DNA of 64,000 nt from Omphalotus guepiniiformis. Its lineage: Eukaryota; Basidiomycota; Agaricomycetes; Agaricales; Omphalotaceae. Numbering within the stretch: position 1 is the stretch's first letter; the number at the start of each line of letters is the position of its first letter. The notes under the pieces are model-generated. The model was not told where the DNA came from, made no database searches, and worked only from the letters and a program-made list of their open reading frames with translations. A program made the position numbers and the translations under genes. The stretch is taken from assembly GCA_028554645.1 (NCBI GenBank), contig JAQOOI010000013.1, positions 620,001 through 684,000 of the forward strand. Direction: 5' to 3'. Below, piece by piece: positions 1 through 11,800 of the stretch.

Positions 1-87
1 TGTATATAGATCATTTAGTTACATTGTACTTCAGGCCGTGCTGTAGCGTACATCTATATACTGCAATGTTATATTTGTTTGAGTGTT

Positions 88-1640
88 TTACTTTCCCAGC
101 CTCGCGTTTCTTGAAAGTTCGTCCCAAGTTGAAAACATCCCTAGAGCCCATGCACTTCTTTCTTTCCTTTCTTCCTCAAGTCTCTTTGCTTCCTCGGCTC
201 TTTTTGCTTTGTTACCTGCCCTTTTTGCTTTGTCGCTGGCCCTTTCTGCTTTCTCCTTGACTCCCTTTGCCTTTAGCTCCTTTGCCGTTTGTCCTCCTGC
301 ATCCAGCCACCTCCATATCCCTCCGGCGGTGTACTGTGTAATGGAGTACCGTGTTTCACCCTTCTGCACAGGTGTATTCGAATGACGTACGAGCGCGGAT
401 GGTAAGAGAATAGTGCATCCCGGTGGAAATTCCATTATAATTTTCAGGTCCCACAGTATGATATGTCCACCCTTTGTGCTATCATATGACCCGCCTGATG
501 TCACTGCACACATCCCATGTGCGGTGTTCTTTGAGTCCGTGTGAACGTATGTTTGAGTTTGTGGCCCAAAGTTAACAGTCGTGCATGTGAAAACGCTTCT
601 AGGGAAGTTGGGTTGTAGATCCGGTAGTTTCTCGTACAGCTCTTTGTTACGTTCGAAGTAATATTGATAATTTTTGGGCGACCACGCTGCGTACGCTGCT
701 GAGCAGGTAATTTAATCCTCATTGCCACCCTTCATTTATTTGCCCACTTACCGCTCTGAACTGCGGCGATGTTTCGGAAGCACGGGCGATCCAACAGGTC
801 GTGCATCATTGCCTGGTGCTCACCTCCCAGTCGCATCGGCCGTGGCTGACCTTTCCCATACGATATGCCGTATGCAAGAGCCGGAAATTCCCCTCGCTTG
901 TGTTTCTTTTCTTTTGCATCAAAAGTCGTATCGGTTCGCGCCTGTTCTATAAGTTCAAATGCCGCCTTTATATCCTCCTCATATTTCGGGTTTTTTAACT
1001 TTTTAACCCCTACAGCAATTAGCCGGTTTTGGCCATCTACAAGAGGCTTCGCTACTCTGCTGAGAATGTTAACTTGAGTTCACTTCCGGCCGTGACATGA
1101 TACTTACTCTCCGTGCCACTGCACGTATTGAAATCCTTCCTTTGCAAAATACTTGGGAGGCCTCGCCACCGTTCGCCTGTAAGGTTTCAAGTCAGTTCCC
1201 ACATATGCTCCGTTCGCCATTGGTAGACTCTCTGACTCCAGCCCAGTCGCCGTTGGCGAGGCAGTAGCTACTGCATTGGTGTAACCGTCAGCATGCCCCC
1301 TTTCTTCATACCGCTGTTGTCTTCGCTTTGCTCGCTTTCGATTGCTGTATTGCTGTTTGTTCGACCCCTCATCACCTTTGCAGTTTGCTGCCCGTGACCC
1401 ACCGTCAGTTCCAGGACTCTCCACTTCCCTGTCCAGCCGTTTCCTCTTCTCGCCAACGCGGCTTGTAGAGGCTTGACCATCTTGTTGCTGGACGAACTCC
1501 TCTAGCTCCTCGTCTAGCTCATTTTCCTCTCTGTCAAGCGCCTGCCTCATGAGCGCATCCGTATCAACATTCGTGGAGATCCGAATGGGGTTGGATTCAG
1601 TCGCCCAGCTGGCGGAGCAAGGTACCACTGGCGTATACAA
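88..1640 (-). CDS. TET/JBP-like 2OG-Fe(II) dioxygenase, spliced
   Basis: Likely a nucleic-acid 5-methylpyrimidine oxidase of the fungal TET/JBP family. I read three exons: about 1640-1108, 1059-752 and 698-88, joined by introns with GTAAG donors and CTCAG acceptors that keep frame. The first is rich in basic and low-complexity sequence. The second holds VDGQNRLIAVG and a HKRGEFPALAYGISYGKGQ block typical of fungal members. The third holds the Fe(II) ligands H-T-D (YVHTDSKN), the GGHIILWDLK strand, the distal His in ALVRHSNTP and the 2-oxoglutarate Arg in GETRYSI, then a Lys/Glu/Ala-rich tail ending at 88. All key residues are present and no lesion is seen from 1640 to the stop. The 5' end is unsettled: a donor-like GAGAGTAAGTAG near 1683 suggests at least one more upstream exon. 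Family members are known to expand with transposons in basidiomycetes. Confidence 0.85.
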
Positions 1641-2732
1641 AATTCATATGCATGTGCTCTGGGTACAATGTCATATTCTACTTACTCTCGGGAATTCTAA
1701 GTCAAACGGTGCACGCCTACTTTGCCACGCCTATGCAACACCACGGGACTAGGCAGAGAATTTGATCCTTTGTTGTCCCCTAGTACTTTTGGTTAACCTT
1801 TTGATTCCTTTGCTAAACGCCCGGGCAGATGTGCAAATGCCTTGAAGCAATTCGCGTCTGGGCTTCAAACTCCGGGGTACACTGACAGCGTAGGTCTGTT
1901 TAGAGCTGTAGCGGGTTTGGACTTGCGTGCTCTGCAGTGTAGGTCCATAATTTGAACCATTCACAGCCAGCTTTGCATGCCTTCCTCCCACCATCTAGCT
2001 GCTTCAGGTTGCGGCTTGCGTGCTCTGCGGCGTAGGTCCATAATTTGAACCATTCGCTGCCAGCTTCGCAGTCCTTTCACCTGCACATGGACCTCGCGTT
2101 CCACGTTTCACGCGTCCTTTAGACACCAATTATCGTGTGCGCCTAACACCAGGCTCCCCGAATCTTTTGACACGTGGCGCATACTTGAACGCCCCCCTAC
2201 GGCCTGCGGCGAGTTGTACTGGGGGTTTCAAGGACCTACCTGATATTTTGTGAATTGTTCTTGCCCTCAGTGTGTTGCGGTCGTCGATCGAGCTCCTTGA
2301 CAGGCTCCGTATTGGAAGATGTGAGGGCCTGCCGTTGTTGGATGAGAAGCTGGCCGAGTACTTACAGTGGCGGACATAGAATTGTGTCTTTTCGAGCCAC
2401 ATTGTCACGTGAGTTTTACACTTGTACGCAAACAAAGCCAATGTCTGTCACTTGCTTTTCAACCACTTTTGATCCTCTGTTTGTTGTCTCACCGTCTCAA
2501 TGTCGCGGTTCGTGGCAATCCTTGCTTGGGTCATTGCCTTCCGTAGTGGTGAGTTGCGCACGCTTCTGCTTAGAACATCGGCTTACGTTGTGTTTTTTCG
2601 CCGCGGGCAGATACATGCTTTGCTGCTTGCTTCAACGAACCTGTTAGTCTTACGTCTCTCTCTGTCAGTTTTGATGGTATGTTCTTTGTCTCGCAGTGCG
2701 TCTATCCTTTACTGACATATCGCTTATTAGCT
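1641..2732. other. Region between dioxygenase gene and Helitron
   Basis: Probably holds the 5' exons and promoter of the minus-strand dioxygenase gene and the start of the Helitron. Open frames on both strands are short and none shows a family motif. I could not fix either boundary. The Helitron 5' terminus (expected TC after an A) was not identified. Confidence 0.4.
1922..2070. repeat. Direct repeat pair, about 55 bp, 93 bp apart
   Basis: Two copies (1922-1976 and 2015-2070) share CTTGCGTGCTCTGC, GTAGGTCCATAATTTGAACC and CAGCTT with a few substitutions. They lie upstream of the dioxygenase coding exons, so they may be a promoter duplication or a remnant of a small element. Function unknown. 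Confidence 0.7.
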
Positions 2733-5700
2733 ATGGGCCAAATTCGATCGTCGTCACCCCCGGTGTCAGCTTCTTCCGCCGTCTCTTCAAAGGTGTCATC
2801 TTGGGTTTTATCCAAGTTCACCTCTGTTGAGGTATTCAATTGCAGTGGTCTATTGGACACTGCCCCTGCCGGAATACCTGGTGTTTTTTCTACTACTGCC
2901 TCTACGAGGTCTTGTATCTCCATCTTGCATACCCCGTTATGTCATTGGAGTCAGTCTGCCTCCGTGTTCGAATATAATGCCCTTTCTCCTGCTTTCTTAT
3001 GTGTTTTGAAGAAAACTTCTGTAAACTGTCTCGCTGCTTTACGTGGGTTGTACTTGACTTGCGGCAGTGTCACTGGATGTGCCGCTACGTCGACTTTGCA
3101 TGCTACGAGCAACACGACGACTGTGTATACAACTTTTCACCCGCTGCACACTATCTTGCGTCTCCGCTTCTCCGTTGCTTTATTGATCTTGGCCCTTGGT
3201 GTCCATCCAATCTGGGTCCTTTATGCCCGTCGTTATTGCATGCTTGCTGCAGCTCTCTTTGCAGTAATGCATGATCCCTTTCGACGCCCCTCCAAAGCGC
3301 CTGTCGATGCTGAGCACTGCCAGCTCAGTCAAAACGACGATGTTGTTTGTTCACTGCCAGTAATGTCAACCGGTGGTCATGCCAAAAGACTGATTGCGTA
3401 CTCGCTGATCAAGGATTATATTGTGTCCTCCCATGCTGATAACAAAACGTTTAACGATTCTGCCCTTTCCTTCACGTTTGCAGGTTCCACCACTTTGCTG
3501 GACGACCCCACGTTTCCGTGCGACACGCACGTATATACAAACATACCCGTGCACCTCTTGCTACCACACTTGCCAGTGTCTGACTGTCGCAAGCTCGCCA
3601 ATGACCATGGTGGCAAGTTATCTCGTGGATCCAAAGATGATGTCGTCGCGTACTTCGACAATCACTCGTGTGAGTGCTGTAGCCACCAAATGACGGTTTT
3701 TCTCTTTCGCCCCTCTGCTCGCGCAAACAAATGTAAAGCTCATAAACTCAAGCGTGAAAAGGCGAAACTTGCTCCTCCACCTGCACATGCCTCCTCCTGC
3801 TCCTCCTGCCCCTTTCCACCTGAGCCGGTCGACGACGCTGTCATAGACAGAGTGATCCGCAACGCGTGCTCTCGCATGTCAGACTCTTTGATTGAGGAAG
3901 GTGGTTGTGCAGTCTGTGGGCAGCTCGCTCCTCGCGCTCAATTGTCCCCACTGAAATCGGTTAAAAAACTACTTCACGTTCTCGAATCGCCCGACGTCAC
4001 TCGAAAAGAAAGAAAGTCGCTGTACGAACCAATAAAGTACTCCACACAGCCCATTCTGGACCATAACCTCTCGGAAATCTGTGACTCTTGCCGGGCATCT
4101 GTGCGCTCTGGGAAGGTGCCACATCTGGCTCTAGCTCGCGGTCTATGGTTGGGTGACGTTCCCCCACAGTTGTCGTGCCTTCGATATATGGAGCGTCTGC
4201 TCATATCGCGCGTTCGTCACTCTTGCTGTTCCATAAAGCTCAGCACAGGTCGGAAGAAGATGAAAGCAAATGCAATCGCTTTCGAAGCGCCTACGCCGAA
4301 GTTATATGGTCACCTACCTCCTCCTCGATCAGACATGGACGAAGTTCTAGCTATTCTTTTCACTGGACCGACAAAACCTACGCCTGATGACTTCAAATGT
4401 AGTCCATTTCTTGTACGAAGCCATAAGGTGAGGGAAGCGCTAGAATGGCTTATTCGAAACCACCCTGATTACGAAGATGTTGTGGTTTCGGATAGCAACC
4501 TTTCTCAGTACGACGACGAAACCATGCCGCCCTGTACTGTCGAGTGGAAATTTTCCGAAACGAACAAGAATCCAGAAAATACCAGTGTATGGGACACAGA
4601 CTACGAAGACGGTACAGAAGAAGGTGAATGTCCCTTCACGGTGCATGGAATTACAGGTGAGCAGTTAGACGGTCTATCAATCAACGAGCTCAAGGGTAAA
4701 GCTTGGCAGCATTTTGATAACGGGGGTAAGGTGCTCGCTGTTGGGCACTCCAAGCGCCCTGAGTCGTTGTGGAATAACCCACGGTTGTATCCGAAGATGT
4801 TCCCTGCCTGTTCCCTTACGGTGCTGGTGCAATAGGTACCACTCATTTGGGTGCTGATGCCCATAATAAATTTTTTATGTTGTATCATGACAAGCGTTTC
4901 CAGACCGACCCCCATTTTCCCTTTGTCACTTTCAGTCACAGCCAGATCAAAAGAGCCAACAGTGCTGCCTGGCTGCTTACGGATAAGAAAAATTTTGGCG
5001 CTATGTCAGATAGACTGTTAAATCTGAATCAGACAGTGTTGGCTGACATAGCTAATAGACTCGCCAACGGCGAGAATTTCAAGCCACAGAGCGACAAAGA
5101 AAAAGCATGTTATCAAGTTATCCGTGATCTGGACCAAGTTGCGTGTCGTGTGCAAGGGTCGACGACCACTAAGAAACATATGCGCAATGAGATTTGGTCG
5201 TTAATTTCACATAAAGGTGCATCCTCCTGGTATATCACACTGTCTCCAGCAGACGAAAAACATCCGATCTCTCTGTATTATGCTGGTGCAAGCCAAGCGT
5301 TCGAACCTAAGATTTTGGAACATAAGACAAGGCTGGCACATATTGCTCAGAACCCAGTTGCGTCTGCCAGATTCTTTCACTTTATGGTTCAAATCTTCCT
5401 TGAAGAAGTGTTAGGTTGCTCATCAACGGAACAAGGTTTGTACGGCCATCACAGTGCACACTACGGTACCGTGGAACAGCAGGGCCATCTGACTCCTCAC
5501 CTACATCTAATGCTTTGGCTCAGAAACAGCCTGTCCCCACAAGCGATGCGCGATAAAATATTGGACCCCAATTCTAGTTGGCAGAAGAGGATAGTGGAAT
5601 ACTTGGAAAGTGTGCATTGCGGCGAATTCATTGGTGGCACCCAACAAGAGATTTATCAGAAGTTCAAAGAAGTGTCTATTAACGATAAAGAGTATCGAAA

Positions 5701-6426
5701 CCCAACTGAAACGATGCCCGTTTCTCCACCGTCTGTCTGTGCTCTCCACAACTTCACTTTAGAACCAGACACATGCTCGTCTTGTCGTGTGTATGCAGAT
5801 TGGAAATTGCAATACTGCGATGCAGTCGATGATCTTATCTGCAAGTCAAACGTCCATAACTGTGAGCATGGCCTGAAGAAGGATGGTACCGAAAAGCTCA
5901 ACAAGTTGTCCACCGGCTGCAAAGATAATAAGTGGGGTCGATGCAAAGCACGGTTTCCTCGTGAGCTCTTCAAACAGACGCTCATAGATCCTGAAACAGG
6001 GGGGATATACATGAAAAAGGGTGAGCCGTGGTTGAACATGTTCACCCGACCACTAACGTACGTATTTCGGTGCAATACTGATGTTACGAATCTTTCTTCA
6101 GGTACAGCAATAAAAGCCGTTGTCCTGTACGTGTCAGACTATATCACCAAGGCTTCCCTGAAGACTCACATTGTGTTCAACTGTATCTTGAATATCTTTT
6201 CTAAAAGTGGTGAGCTGATACACGGAACAGCGTCTAGTCAAGAGAAAGCACGTATGCTGATGACAAAGGTAGTGAATTTGCTTACCACCAAAATGGAACT
6301 GGGTGCTCCGTTGGTTTGCATGTATCTGCTCGGTAATCCTGATCACTACACAGATCACAAATTCATCCCGTTCTACTGGCAGAACTTTGTTTCGGAAGCT
6401 CGACGATACTGGCACAATGATGATCC
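2733..6426 (+). pseudogene. Helitron Rep-helicase, N-terminal part (broken)
   Basis: N-terminal part of a rolling-circle Helitron transposase. The open frame runs from upstream of 2733 to 4835; the real start is uncertain (ATG at 2733 or at 3268 are candidates). It contains Cys pairs (CECC, CAVC, CDSC) and a DUF6570-like block around LARGLWLGDVPPQLSCLRYM. Near 4808 the frame shifts: the text after YPKMFP resumes one frame over (ORF 4847-6622), as expected for one missing base. The second frame is Helitron_like_N: the HUH motif reads HLTPHLHLML near 5487-5516 and the Y2 tyrosines read LYVSDYITK near 6124-6150. The frame then runs into the LTR of E1 at 6427 and resumes exactly at 14907 (NDDP/HAVPQK) once E1 and one GATCC copy are removed. 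Not functional as it stands. Confidence 0.88.
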
Positions 6427-6964
6427 TGTTAAGTCCGTGCGGACTAGAGACGGTAAGAGAGCGAGGACCTCCGAGGAGGTCCGAGAGAAGGAGTCGAAAG
6501 GAACAAGACAGGAGAACCAGGAGCTCCGAATTGCTCCGGCAACAAGACTTCACCCGGTAGGCAGTATTATTTCGATACTGCCCCCCGTGCTGCACCCGGA
6601 TTGGAAGTCCGAGGAGAGATGAGAGTTCAGACGAGAAATTCAAGATAGTAGTCCGGAGACTAAATTGATTTAAAACTAAAGTATATACAGTATAAGCGTG
6701 AAGTATTTATATGAGTATTCTACCGGAGATACTCGGAGTAATAAAACAATAGTGTGAGAAGAATGAAACTAAAGAACAATAAGAACATGGAACGTTGGCG
6801 ACGTTCGGATGTCCGGAGTAGAAAAGAATAATAAAAGCGAATAGGAAAGCGTGAATTTGTAAAGTGAACCATATGGAAAGATTGAATAGATGTCAGGAAG
6901 AAGAAATCAAAGAAGTTCTAGAAACCGGAGGTCTGACCCGGAGTTCCGGCGCATAGCCGTAACA
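6427..6964 (-). repeat. E1 3' LTR (element is minus-oriented)
   Basis: 538-bp long terminal repeat. The same sequence recurs at 14364-14901 with no difference seen. Termini TGTTA...TAACA are short inverted repeats. Open frames here are accidental. Confidence 0.95.
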
Positions 6965-6977
6965 GTATCTCCCTCTT
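6965..6977 (-). other. E1 polypurine tract
   Basis: On the minus strand AAGAGGGAGATAC directly precedes the 3' LTR. This is the expected place and composition for the plus-strand DNA primer of an LTR retrotransposon. The bases beyond it, to about 7045, hold imperfect repeats of AAGTCCC. Confidence 0.7.
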
Positions 6978-7113
6978 AGGGTTCTTGCCCTCAAGAACCC
7001 TAAGTCCCAAGTCCCAAGTCCCAGGTCCGAAGTCCCAAGTCCGACCCTGCCCCTCAGAGTGAGATGTGTCCGAATTTTCAACATCGACCAAATCCTGCCA
7101 AACACTGGATAGA

Positions 7114-7121
7114 TATAAAAG
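7114..7121 (+). promoter_or_regulatory. TATA box of E1 antisense gene
   Basis: TATAAAAG lies 66 bases before the ATG at 7187, on the same strand as the antisense gene. It suggests that gene has its own promoter inside the retroelement, independent of the LTR. Confidence 0.55.
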
Positions 7122-7186
7122 CCTAGCCTGCAAACCTCTAAGTTCCTCAACCCCGCGCAAATCCACCCCGTAGGCCCAACACAACG

Positions 7187-8668
7187 ATGTCATCAAACCG
7201 CGCCACCACCCCCAGCTTTGAGGAGGAGTACCCCTTACCGGCGCCCTTCGGACGTCCGGAACCCGAGCCAAGGGTCAAACCAGCCTTGCCTCGAAGGAAG
7301 ACACCGGAGAATGCGGAGGAGTTTGACAGAATAAAAGTGGCTATTGCCTTGGGTGAGTTTATCCTGTCTGCGGATGTCCGATACTCAATGTTCTTTTAGT
7401 TGAACAGGAAGAAGATAGGGAGTGGGCTGAGTACGATAAGGCAAAGAATGAGTGGACAGAGGAAGTCCGGAGGATTCAGGAGTGGCGTCAGGAGGCGCAA
7501 GAAAAGTGGAGGGCGGAGGAGCGAGAGCGGAGGAGGAGAGAAGTTGAGGAGGCGCAAAGGATTCTGGATGAGGAGAACCGGAGGGCCGAGGAGGAAAGTG
7601 AGGCGGAGGAGGAGAAGAAAGCCAGGCGGGCTATTGAGAAGGCCGAGGAGGCGAGGAGAAGGAAAGAGAAGAGGGATGGAAAACGGAAGGCGCAAGAAGA
7701 ACCGGAGGCCGGTGGGTCTCCTAAGAAAAAGAGAAAAAATGTGATTTCAGCGGTAAGTAAATGAATACCAGTATTGGAATTGAGTTATAACAAAATATTA
7801 GTCTATTGTCATTTCAGATGAAGAGGACGAAGAAGAAGAAACCGGAGCTCCTAGCTCCCGACCCGCCTGCCTGCAGTGCCGGGCACGACGATACCACTGT
7901 TCCGGGCGCCCTCGGAACACCAAGTCTACCTCCTGCGACGAATGCAGGAAACAAAAATCAAAATGCTCGTTTTCGGAGCGAGTCGGTGCTCCGAGCACCA
8001 CCACTTCTTTTTCTCCGGCTTCCCTCGAGCTGCTTATGCAGCAAAATGAAGAAATCCTTTCTAGGTTAGCTAAGTTGGAGAAGAAAGTAGAGGGACGAGC
8101 AGGAGAGCCTCGGGACTCCGCGGAGCTCTCCGACTTGGACTTGGTGAACCGGCGGATCGATGACGTTGACGCCGCCGTCTACTCAACTAGAGAAGAGGTC
8201 TCTAGTTGGGGTGTATTCTTGGCGGAACGGACCCGCGACTGGGCCCTTGCCTTGGGAATGGCAATGGGTGCCACGACTCCTGTTCAGGGGTCCTATATCA
8301 TGAACCAGGCGATAATCAACGCCTCGATCCGGCTTGCCGAAATGGGCCGGGAATTACACTTTGCTTGGGAGCGCGACCAAGCAGAGCGATCGGATGCCCG
8401 TCCGGAGGTGCGAGAGCCGACGTTGCCTAGTGTCATGAACAGTAGGATGGTGCAAGGAGTACTGGGCGGAGAGGCCGCTCAGTTGACTGAGTTTTTTGAG
8501 CAGGTGGACGAGATCTGTACGGGGCTCCGAGAAGTACCGGCAGAGAGGATCAGAGAAGAAGAGGAAACGAATACTCGCTATACCGCGGAGGAGCGAAAGA
8601 TGTTCGCTGAAAGGCGAAAAGAAATTGAAAGACGACGGGAAGAGCGAGGAGGTCCGAGTAGGACATGA
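7187..8668 (+). CDS. Antisense zinc-cluster protein carried by E1
   Basis: A gene on the strand opposite gag-pol. Splicing 7187-7352, 7400-7752 and 7802-8668 (introns of 47 and 49 nt, GTGAG...TAG and GTAAG...TAG) gives an unbroken 461-residue protein. Residues about 55-165 are a highly charged Glu/Arg/Lys helix (coiled coil likely) followed by PKKKRK, a nuclear-localisation-like stretch. Next come SIVISDEEDEEEE and a six-cysteine block at 196-228: CLQCRARRYHC then CDECRKQKSKC, i.e. C-x2-C-x6-C twice, as in fungal Zn(II)2Cys6 DNA-binding domains but with an 11-residue link. A second helical region (LELLMQQNEEILSRLAKLEKK) follows. Nuclear DNA or chromatin binding is inferred; what it does for the element is unknown. 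Confidence 0.8.
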
Positions 8669-8873
8669 ATAGAGAAGGAGTTGTAGATAGAAAAGAAAAA
8701 GAACTTGTATATAATATGTCTTTTGTTTTGTTTTTCTTGATAGCTTTTGTTTTGTTTTGTATAAATAAATGTCTGTTTTTTATAACGAGATAAGCGTGAT
8801 AGAAAGAGAGAGAGCAAAAGGGATAGAGAGAAAGAAAGAAACACCAAGACCGTCAACGTCCGAGGACGTCCGA
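8669..8873. other. Convergent 3' region between E1 antisense gene and pol
   Basis: About 200 bases between the stop of the plus-strand gene (8668) and the stop of pol (8874). AT-rich with TTTTGTTTTG runs and GA-rich tracts; probably holds both 3' ends. No gene seen. Confidence 0.5.
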
Positions 8874-11800
8874 TCAGATTGTCAACTTCGACAGAGGTCC
8901 AGGTTTGTCCGGATATCGGACATGGAAATCCTGGATGTAGTCTTCAGCCGTGAGTTCATCAGCTAAGACCCACGAGAATTCTTCATCTGTTCCTTCATAA
9001 CCAAGCCATTGGACATAGTACAATAGCGGACATTTCCGGCGTCTCCGATCCAACTTGGAGTCCAGTATTTGAGCGATCTCGTATTCAACTTCGCCGTTGA
9101 CCTCAACCGGAGGAGGCGGAGGTTGTGTGCGGTTAGGAATGGTGTTGGGAGGTGCTGGTTCGAGTTGAGAGACATGGAATACTGGATGTACGGACCGGAG
9201 GTAGTCCGGAAGCTGTAGTGTATAGGCAAGGTTACTAGGTCGAGCTAGAATTTTAAATGGTCCTAGATATTTCTCGGAAAATTTAGCTGTAGGACGGGTA
9301 GAACGAATGTGCTTAGCGTTAAGATATACTTCTGAGCCAATGGGAAATTCCGGAGCCGAGGACCTCCGCCGGTCAGCTTGTTCCTTGTAACGAGTCTGAG
9401 CAAGAGTAATCTCATTGCGTAGAAAAGTGTGGAGCTCGTCAAGGTTGACCACAAACTGTCGAGCCCGGTCGGATGCGAGGTCGTATTCCGGATGTATTGA
9501 AAGGTTTGGGTGATAACCTTTGTTGGCAAAGAAGGGTGAAATGCCAGTGGAGCCGTTCGGAGCGTTATTGTAGGCAAACTCTGCAATGGCCAATAGTTCA
9601 TCCCAGTCATCCTGTTGGTAAGAGCAATAAATTCGGATGTACTGTTCCAGAGTTTGGTTAGCTCGTTCAGTTTGTCCATCAGCCTCCGGATGATAACCGG
9701 AGGTGTAATGAAGTTCCATCTGCAACGCTTTACCTAAAGCCCTAAGAAACTGCGAGACAAACTCGGAGCCCCGGTCGGAGGTGACATGCCGAGGAACACC
9801 GTGTTTGGAAAATACGTGAAGGACGAAAAGTTGGGCTAGCTGTTCGGAGGTTATGGTGTCAAAAGTAGGAATAAAAATGGCTTGCTTAGATGCCCTGTCT
9901 ACCACGACTAGAATGGCTGTAAAGCCATGAGAGTCCGGAAGTTGTTCAATGAAGTCCATGGATATGGAATCCCAAGGACGTTCCGGAACTGGGAGAGGTT
10001 GAAGAAGACCATAAGGACGGTGTCTACGGCTCTTGTTGCGACCGCAAACAGTGCAGGATTGCACGTAGGACCGGACGAACTCTCGGATCCGAGGCCAGGT
10101 ATACTGTCTTCGGATGACCTCGAGTGTCCGGTTCTGCCCAAAGTGTCCTGAAAGTGGGTGGTCATGGAAATATCGAAGTACCTGAAGCCGCAGGTCACCC
10201 GAGTCTGGAACATAAATGCGACTGTCGAGCCGGAGTTGTCCGGAGTTGTCTAAAGTCCAACGTTTGTTAGCATCATCATTGGCAAGTGACATACCTGCCT
10301 TGGACTCCGGGTCTGAAGCTAGAGATTCCCGGATCGACTGGTGTAGTTTGTCGAGATCCATAATGATACTAGCGCGAAGGACTGGACCTTCTAGGAAGGT
10401 TGCTCGAAGTGAAGTCGATAGTTGTTCTTGGGTGAAAATCGGTTTCAGATTCTGTGGATTGACCGTAGCGTAAGTGCTATCTCCCTCTTTTGGGTAGACA
10501 TCCCAACGTCGAGTCAGAGCGTCAGGTTTTGCTCCGAGGCGTCCCGGTCGGAACCGGATTACCATATTAAAGTGAGACAAGTATTCACTCCATCTAACCT
10601 GTCGGCGTGTCAAGACCTTGGTAGTACTGAAGTACTCCAAGTTCTTATGATCTGTGACCACGTCGACCGGCGTTGCGGAGCCCTCCAAGTAATGCCGCCA
10701 GTGTTGGAAAGATTCAAAGATGGCGAGGAGCTCCTTGTCGTGGGTGTCATAGTTGAGCTCCGCTGCATGAAGGGTCCGAGAAAGAAATGCGACTGGATGA
10801 ATTTCTCCATCGTCCATACGAAGTGAAAGAATTGCCGCTATGGCGTAGTCCGAGGCGTCCGTTTCCAGGATTATCTGTCGGTCAGGTTCCCAGTGAGTTA
10901 GAACAGGAGCGGAAAGAAAAGCAGATTTAAGTGAATCAAAAGAATGTTGACACTCCTCGGACCATTTCCAAGGAATACCTTTGCGAGTAAGACGAGTTAG
11001 TGGAACCACGATACCAGAATAGTTGAAGATGAAACGGCGATAGAAATTACAGAAACCAAGGAAGGACTGAATGTCTTTGATTCGTCCGGGTCGAGGAAGG
11101 GGCCAATCGACGATGGCCTTAACCTTCTCCTCGGACATCCGAAGACCGTCCGGTGACAGAATGTAACCGAGGTATTCAACAGTTTCGGAGTCGAAGACAC
11201 ATTTGTTGGGATTGCAGAATAAGCCGTGCTTCCGGAGGCGTCGGAGAACCTCGCGGACATGTTTTCGATGGTCTGCTCGGTTGTCCGAATAGATTAGAAC
11301 GTCGTCAAGGTAGACAATAACGTAGACGTCTAGTAAGTCAGCAAATATTTCATTTACAAACCGTTGAAAAGCCGCCGGAGCATTGGTTAGTCCCTCGGGA
11401 ATGACCTTCCATTCGTAAGAGCCGTATCTGGTGCGGAAAGCAGTTTTCCATTCGTCTCCCTCGGCGATCCGGACCAAGTGGTAAGCATGTCGAAGATCAA
11501 GCTTGGTATAGATTTTCGCCTTTTTAGGAGCGTCGAGGAGGTCGGAAATTAATGGTAAAGGATACCGGTCCTTGCGGGTAATCTTGTTCAAGCCACGAAA
11601 ATCTACACAGAGACGGAGTGAGCCATTCTTTTTAGGAACAAACAATACCGGAGCTCCGTGTTTAGATGAAGAGGTCGTAATGAATCCGTTGGCGAGATGC
11701 TTGTCCAAGAAAGTCCTAAGGGCCTCTAGTTCCTTCGCGGACAGTGGGTAAACACGTCCGAGGGGAGGTTCAGCACCGTCCTCTAAGTCGATTTTAAGGT

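Noticed and set aside
2130..2715. Short open frames on both strands before the Helitron
   Set aside because: No family motif and no consistent splice links; left unassigned.
6134..6643. Minus-strand frame reaching into the LTR, repeated at 14356-14580
   Set aside because: Same LTR sequence twice; it crosses an insertion junction, so it is not a gene.
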